Source of the DNA: Gnetum montanum
Taxonomy: Eukaryota > Streptophyta > Gnetopsida > Gnetales > Gnetaceae
DNA: 36,823 nucleotides
Direction: 5' to 3'
NCBI GenBank assembly: GCA_015680685.1
Contig: MNCI01003410.1
Location: 196,676 to 233,498 of the forward strand
The position numbers were made by a program, and so were the translations under genes. This document shows, one piece after another, positions 32,517-36,823 of this stretch. The notes beneath the pieces were generated by a model, which did not search any database, had not been told where the DNA came from, and saw only the letters and a list, made by a program, of their open reading frames with translations. Positions within the stretch are counted from its first letter, which is position 1. Each line of letters opens with the position of its first letter.

Positions 32517-33537
32517 TGATGAGTGGCGAGGTACCCCTACACTCAACCATACGAAACGAGCGTCGCACGCGCGATCCGGTCAAACTCCGCAGATGGACTA
32601 GTTGTGGCACCTAGATAGTTAGCCTTAGGTCGCAGTTTGCTATCTTCCCACCTAGACTAGTTTTGCATATGTCACGTATGGTTTAGTCTAGATGAGGTGT
32701 ATGATGTGTTTCCTAATCTACGCTACTCCTGAAGGCAATGGAAAATAATATTAACTAAACTAAACTAAGAGGAAAAGGGTAAAGAAAATCTAATCTAGCC
32801 TAAGTGCGACAAGCAACCGATTCCTTGATCAACCGTACACATCTTGGACTTTGTGCACGACTGCCACTGGGACTACCAAGCATAGGCCTAGGTACGCCAC
32901 TGGGATTACCAAGCGTAGATCCCAAATACGCCACTGGGTTACCAAGCGTAGATCCCCCTAGCTACACCACTGGGCTACCAAGCAGTCACACTTAAATGCT
33001 CGTAATCAAGTCGAACTCGTTCCGCTTCTAGGAGTTTAGGGTTGAGAGACTAATCGCGATAAGTAACCGATTCCTTAACTAGCCGTACACACCCGTAGAT
33101 GCTCGTAGTCAAGTCGTACTTACACCGCGCTATGAAAGCAATAAATAACATGAAATAAATAACAATAAATAAACTAAGTGAATGCTGCAATGATGAAGTA
33201 ATCTCGATCTTTATTGCCGGTCATGTGCGTGTCCAAGTACGGCACACTCGAATAAAGACACCGTACAATCACATTCACCACACTGCGGGCAGACACGGGA
33301 AAATTCTAACTCTGGAGGGATCAAACTGCCAGAGCTTCGCTACACTAAAACTGGGATCCCCAAATAAGGGAGAGCCGCCTCTTATTTATAGACATGACGG
33401 CTGACTGCGATATCGCGTACGCGATATCGTAGGGAAGGACGCGATATCGCGTACGCGATATCGCGGGGGATGCGATATCGCGTCGGACGCGATATCGCGT
33501 ACGCGATATCGCGGCCGACGCAAACCGCGTCTCATCA
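32517..33537 (-). repeat. Element B: 3' LTR
   Basis: 1,021 bp from TGATGAGTGGCGAGG to GTCTCATCA in minus orientation. The reverse TATA box (TATAAATA) is at 33,383-33,390. It is longer than A's and C's LTRs, partly from the palindrome array at 33,407-33,512 and repeated CACTGGG.TACCAAGC units at about 32,868-32,985. Confidence 0.9.
33407..33512. repeat. Three 24-bp palindromes in element B U3
   Basis: A perfect palindrome with half-site GCGATATCGCGT occurs at 33,441-33,464 and 33,489-33,512, with a one-base-shorter copy at 33,407-33,429 and a half copy at about 33,472-33,484. The array lies between the LTR edge and the TATA box. It is rich in CpG, in contrast to the CpG-poor older elements. 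Confidence 0.9.
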
Positions 33538-33546
33538 TACCCCCAC
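33538..33546 (-). other. Element B: polypurine tract
   Basis: The minus strand reads GTGGGGGTA next to the LTR start TGATGAGAC, with the conserved GAGTTTTTATTCAGTC upstream. Confidence 0.75.
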
Positions 33547-33708
33547 GACTGAATAAAAACTCGTCCTCGAGTTACAAGGAGAACAAGCTTCAGTGATTAC
33601 ACAGTGGATAGGTATGGGATTATTAACTAGAAAAAGAAATGGACTAATGCCGCAGTGTGGGAAGACACAACACAGAGAAAAAATGCTACAACTACAAAAA
33701 TGTGGAAC

Positions 33709-36495
33709 TCATGTAGTTCCTGGTGGCGGTGGCTCCTCCATGGGTGCTTTCCCTTTATCACGTGCTCCAGGTTTTGAAGATTGATGACGCTGAAGAATAG
33801 CCTGGAGCTTCTCCTCTTCGGTTCGAGGGTCTTGTGCCGTCCATGCTGATGCTCCAATGTTTGATGGAGTCGGCACTTCCCACGGACAGGGTAGTTGCGG
33901 GAACATCTGATTAGCTTTGACGTACCACGCCGCAAACACCCGTCGTTCCTCTTCAAAGGCTCTGGCTTTGTCTTTGTATTCGTGAAGTTCTGTTAGCCGT
34001 CGAGCCAAGTCGGTTGCCACATCTTTCTGCCCTTGGTAGCTCTCTTTTACCACCGCGAGTTCAGAATTTGCAACATCTAATTTTTCAGCCAACTTCTTTC
34101 GTTCTGCAAACTCTGCTTCATATTTGATGTAGGTGGAAGCTACCTGCTGCTCGAGCTCTGACCTCGGGCGTCCTGCCGTTAACATGGCCAGGTTGGCATA
34201 CCGAAGATTTGCCAACTCCATGTATTCAGTTAAGTCTTGGATCTGCAGGTCCCGGTTCTTAATTTCCGCCTGGTGGGCATAGGCATAAGTGTCCAATATG
34301 GCCCCCCAATCAGTGTGCTGGGCACTGATGTTGTTGATTTGGGCTTTTGCCATATGGATCTCCTTCTCCAGGATCTGTTTGTACATCCCTACCTGGTCAC
34401 GGAAGTGCTCCTTCAGCTTCTCATGTCGTTTAGCCTCATTCTGCCACGCACTAATCTCGATGGCTGATTTCTGTCGAATAGCGCGCACCTCCTCCATTGA
34501 GAGGGTTCGATTTTCTCTGGCTAAATGGCTTACATCTTGGTTGACTCGAATGAATTGTTCTCGCAGCCGATGAAAGTGCTCATCGAGAACATTCTTTTGC
34601 TTCTCCACAGAAGTCAACCGAAGGTTATCTGCAACCAACTGCTTGTTTTCTTCTTGTAAGGCCTTGAGTGCCTTAAGATGCGCATGAGTTTGCGCCTTTG
34701 CTGCGGAGGCATCCCAAGTGGCCGTCTCCTTTTCTTCTGCCACCTTCTTATTTTCTGCAATTAATTTGGTTAATTGCTCGGTTTTAAAATTGTCTAACTG
34801 GTCTGCGGGAACCAATCGCAAGGGATCCCGCTGTGCTGCTTGTAAGGCGATGAGCTGCTCTTGTAATTTCTGCACTTCAGCCTCAGCATGCTCAGCCCTT
34901 ACTTCGGATATGACCAGTTTCCCCTTTGTCGAAATGAGGTCTGACTGTATTGCGGTTACATCCTGAGGGATGTCAAACAGGGACGTTAAAACTTGTCCTG
35001 TTTGAAGCAATCTGTCCAATACATCCTCATGTTCAGCAGGAGTCATTGAGGTTCCGGCAATGGTTTGAGCATCCTGTGCTCCTGAAAGATCTGCCGGTGG
35101 CACAACAGGTACATTAAAGGACTCCTTGATGTGGTCAGCAACCACCTCAGCTGCTCCCGCGGCATCCTGGTGTTGCATGACCACCACAGTGGCCCCTTCA
35201 CCAGTCTCTAATTGAACTTGGAAAGATGCCGCGTTTCCAGAGATCTGTTGTGACCATCTGCTTTCCCCTCCTCCTGTTTGCATTGACAACTCACCCCTTG
35301 TGCGATCTATTGAAATCGTAGGCTGGTTGGCATCATCGATGACACGGAAGAGATTGGTGTCATCACGACTTCCCCAACTGACCATCTCAGCAATAGCCCT
35401 CAAATGGCTCATTGACGGTCTATAGTCTTGCTGCGGTGGCTGATCCTGGCCTGTACCGGGTTCTGCTTCTTGTTGTTGGCTAGGACCTGTGGCTGGAGGT
35501 TGACTGGGTCCTGCAAGCTGAGTTGCAGGGGTTTCAGTCACTTGTTCTTCATCTCCCACATCTGGTCCCAACTCTTCGCCAGTACTCTTTCTTGGAGCTG
35601 GCGCCTTTAATAATTCAGCGTAAGAAGCATTTTGGGCCTTTCGGAGGACGTCATTTGTATATCCCCGAATCCCAGCCCGACGGCACAGTTTTCTGATAAG
35701 ACAGGGAAAAGGGAGTGCCATTTTTCCTGTCTTCCGTTCTTCGAATCGCCTTAGGATCTCCGTCAAATATAAATGAGGAAGGTTAGCGTTAACCTTTTCC
35801 ATCAACACTACACATCCTCTTGCCGCGTAAGTTGATATTCTTTTCAAACCTTTTGTGGGGAAGAGGTGATAGGTTCTGATTTTGAAATAAAATCTCTCTT
35901 TCGTGGTCAGCTCACCAAAAGCTTTATCTCTGCCATAAGCCCTTTCTAGCCAATCCTTTTGCACATCAGGGTCTAATCGGGTGGATAACCGAGCAACGTG
36001 GGGGCCTGAATTCGAAAGGTTTAACACTTCCGAAATTGCCTATGCAGAAAAATCCACTGTCACACCATCGATGTTTACCATGCTGCCTTGCTCCTTATTG
36101 TGCCAAAATAGGTATGTTTCTCCTAAGTACCAGGCACCTTGTTCAGAGAGGACAGGCCATAAGGGAGACCCTTTGAGGTGATCCCTAACAGCCTCAGGAG
36201 TGAACTCTGCAAAAGATTCGAAGTTGAGTTCCACAATCACCGAAGCAATTGTGGACTTCATGTGGATAGCCTGAACACATTCCGGAGGCAACGTGAGTTG
36301 TTATCCCAATTCAGGCGCAGCAGCTCCTCCTTCTGCCTACCCGGATCGTCTGGTAGGAGGTTCTTCTTGATGGATGCTGAATGAATGCACCTCCTATTCA
36401 TTATGTTGCCTAGTAGGGACTTGCCTTCTACCTCTCCTAGGTTGTTTTGCTCCACCTTGGGTTGGACTCTTCTGCTGGGAGCGTTTCGGGGCCAT
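33709..36495 (-). pseudogene. Element B: extra ORF (globular region plus coiled coil), best-preserved copy
   Basis: The frame from ATG 36,495 (MAPKRSQQKSPTQGG) to 33,709 has 929 codons and no frameshift. It has four stops, all in the first 152 codons (TAG 36,394, TAG 36,337, TAA 36,301, TAG 36,040); the last 772 codons are open. The start is set by the acceptor GATTGCAG immediately before ATG, as in A and D. Layout: basic N-terminus; globular region with GAWYLGETYLFW and LPFPCLIRKLCRRAGI (about residues 261-276); Pro/Gln-rich linker; an SFQVQLETGEGATVVVM block; coiled coil about residues 530-855; tail KGKAPMEEPPPP. No signal peptide or membrane segment. Function unknown; a chromatin or DNA-binding role is conjecture. 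Confidence 0.85.
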
Positions 36496-36823
36496 CTGCA
36501 ATCACACGGGCCAACATTAGTAAGGTTGTTTAGGCAACCAAGTTATACCTTACTACTTGCCTTAATTAAAGATCTTATGTTATTGTGTGATCCGCCCAAA
36601 AATTATAATGATGGGTCCTATGACTTAGGTGGATTGTCGTTTTAATATCCCGGTATACTTAAGGGCGTATGATTTTTGGCACAATTTGTCTAAGTGTTAG
36701 TATTAATTACCCTAATTGATGTCCTTTGGGCGATGACAAATTTCACAAAAGTTAGGCACTTTTCGGCAAGTGTCTCTCCCCCACGACTAAACTGAACACT
36801 CCAGGTTCAAGCAGGTTCAAACA
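36496..36823 (-). other. Element B: intron upstream of the extra ORF, with second polypurine-like tract
   Basis: In the minus sense the segment ends CTACTAATG...GATTGCAG (branch-like site and acceptor) at 36,496. It contains TTTAGTCGTGGGGGAGAGA at about 36,791-36,773, equivalent to the G run in element A. No coding frame; the donor is not visible in the window. Confidence 0.5.

Overview
The window reads as plant nuclear heterochromatin built almost entirely from Ty3/gypsy LTR retrotransposons, several nested in one another. Evidence for a land plant: Tat/Ogre-type and Athila-type gag, protease and pol signatures, LTRs ending TGATGA...TCATCA with a tRNA-Asp-like primer site, plant-style GT-AG introns of 85-104 bp, and in-frame stops typical of cytosine-methylation decay. 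The sequence does not identify the species; a large-genome seed plant is a guess. I see no ordinary host gene, no rRNA and no tRNA.

Layout, left to right. Element E (1-12,320, minus strand, Tat/Ogre type, its 3' half lies beyond base 1): 5' LTR 11,206-12,320, primer site, motif-rich leader, gag-protease 10,484-6,261, and the pre-RT linker at 434-1. Between protease and RT sits a plus-strand (antisense) gene, 1,125-5,651, with its own TATA box, eight exons and seven GT-AG introns that keep one frame through 1,060 codons. Related minisatellites lie on both sides of it. The short motif AGCGTA, often as the palindrome AGCGTATACGCT, fills this gene's 5' UTR and first intron, E's leader and E's LTR.

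Element D (12,321-16,545, plus strand, old): intron acceptor, extra ORF 12,617-15,448, polypurine tract, LTR. A 324-bp stretch follows that I cannot assign.

Element C (16,870-19,846, minus): LTR and the 3' part of its extra ORF, which is cut by element A. Element A (19,847-32,516, minus, Athila type, nearly complete but decayed): 3' LTR, polypurine tract, extra ORF, a promoter-like palindrome cluster, integrase, RNase H, RT, protease, gag, primer site and the start of its 5' LTR. That LTR is cut at 32,516 by element B (32,517 to the right edge, minus): 3' LTR with three 24-bp palindromes, polypurine tract, and the best-preserved extra ORF (33,709-36,495).

How the parts relate. Elements A-D share an extra ORF in the env position, with a globular N-terminal region (motif LPFPCLIRKLC) and a long coiled coil, entered through a splice acceptor directly before its ATG. 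E carries an unrelated-looking extra gene, in antisense and in the middle of pol. In both systems the extra gene's 5' region and the element's own LTR share short palindromic motifs that differ between families. I infer, without proof, that the extra proteins could bind their own element's motif arrays, as VANC anti-silencing proteins do in Arabidopsis VANDAL transposons. Four single Ns flanked by 45-69 bp duplications look like assembly joins.
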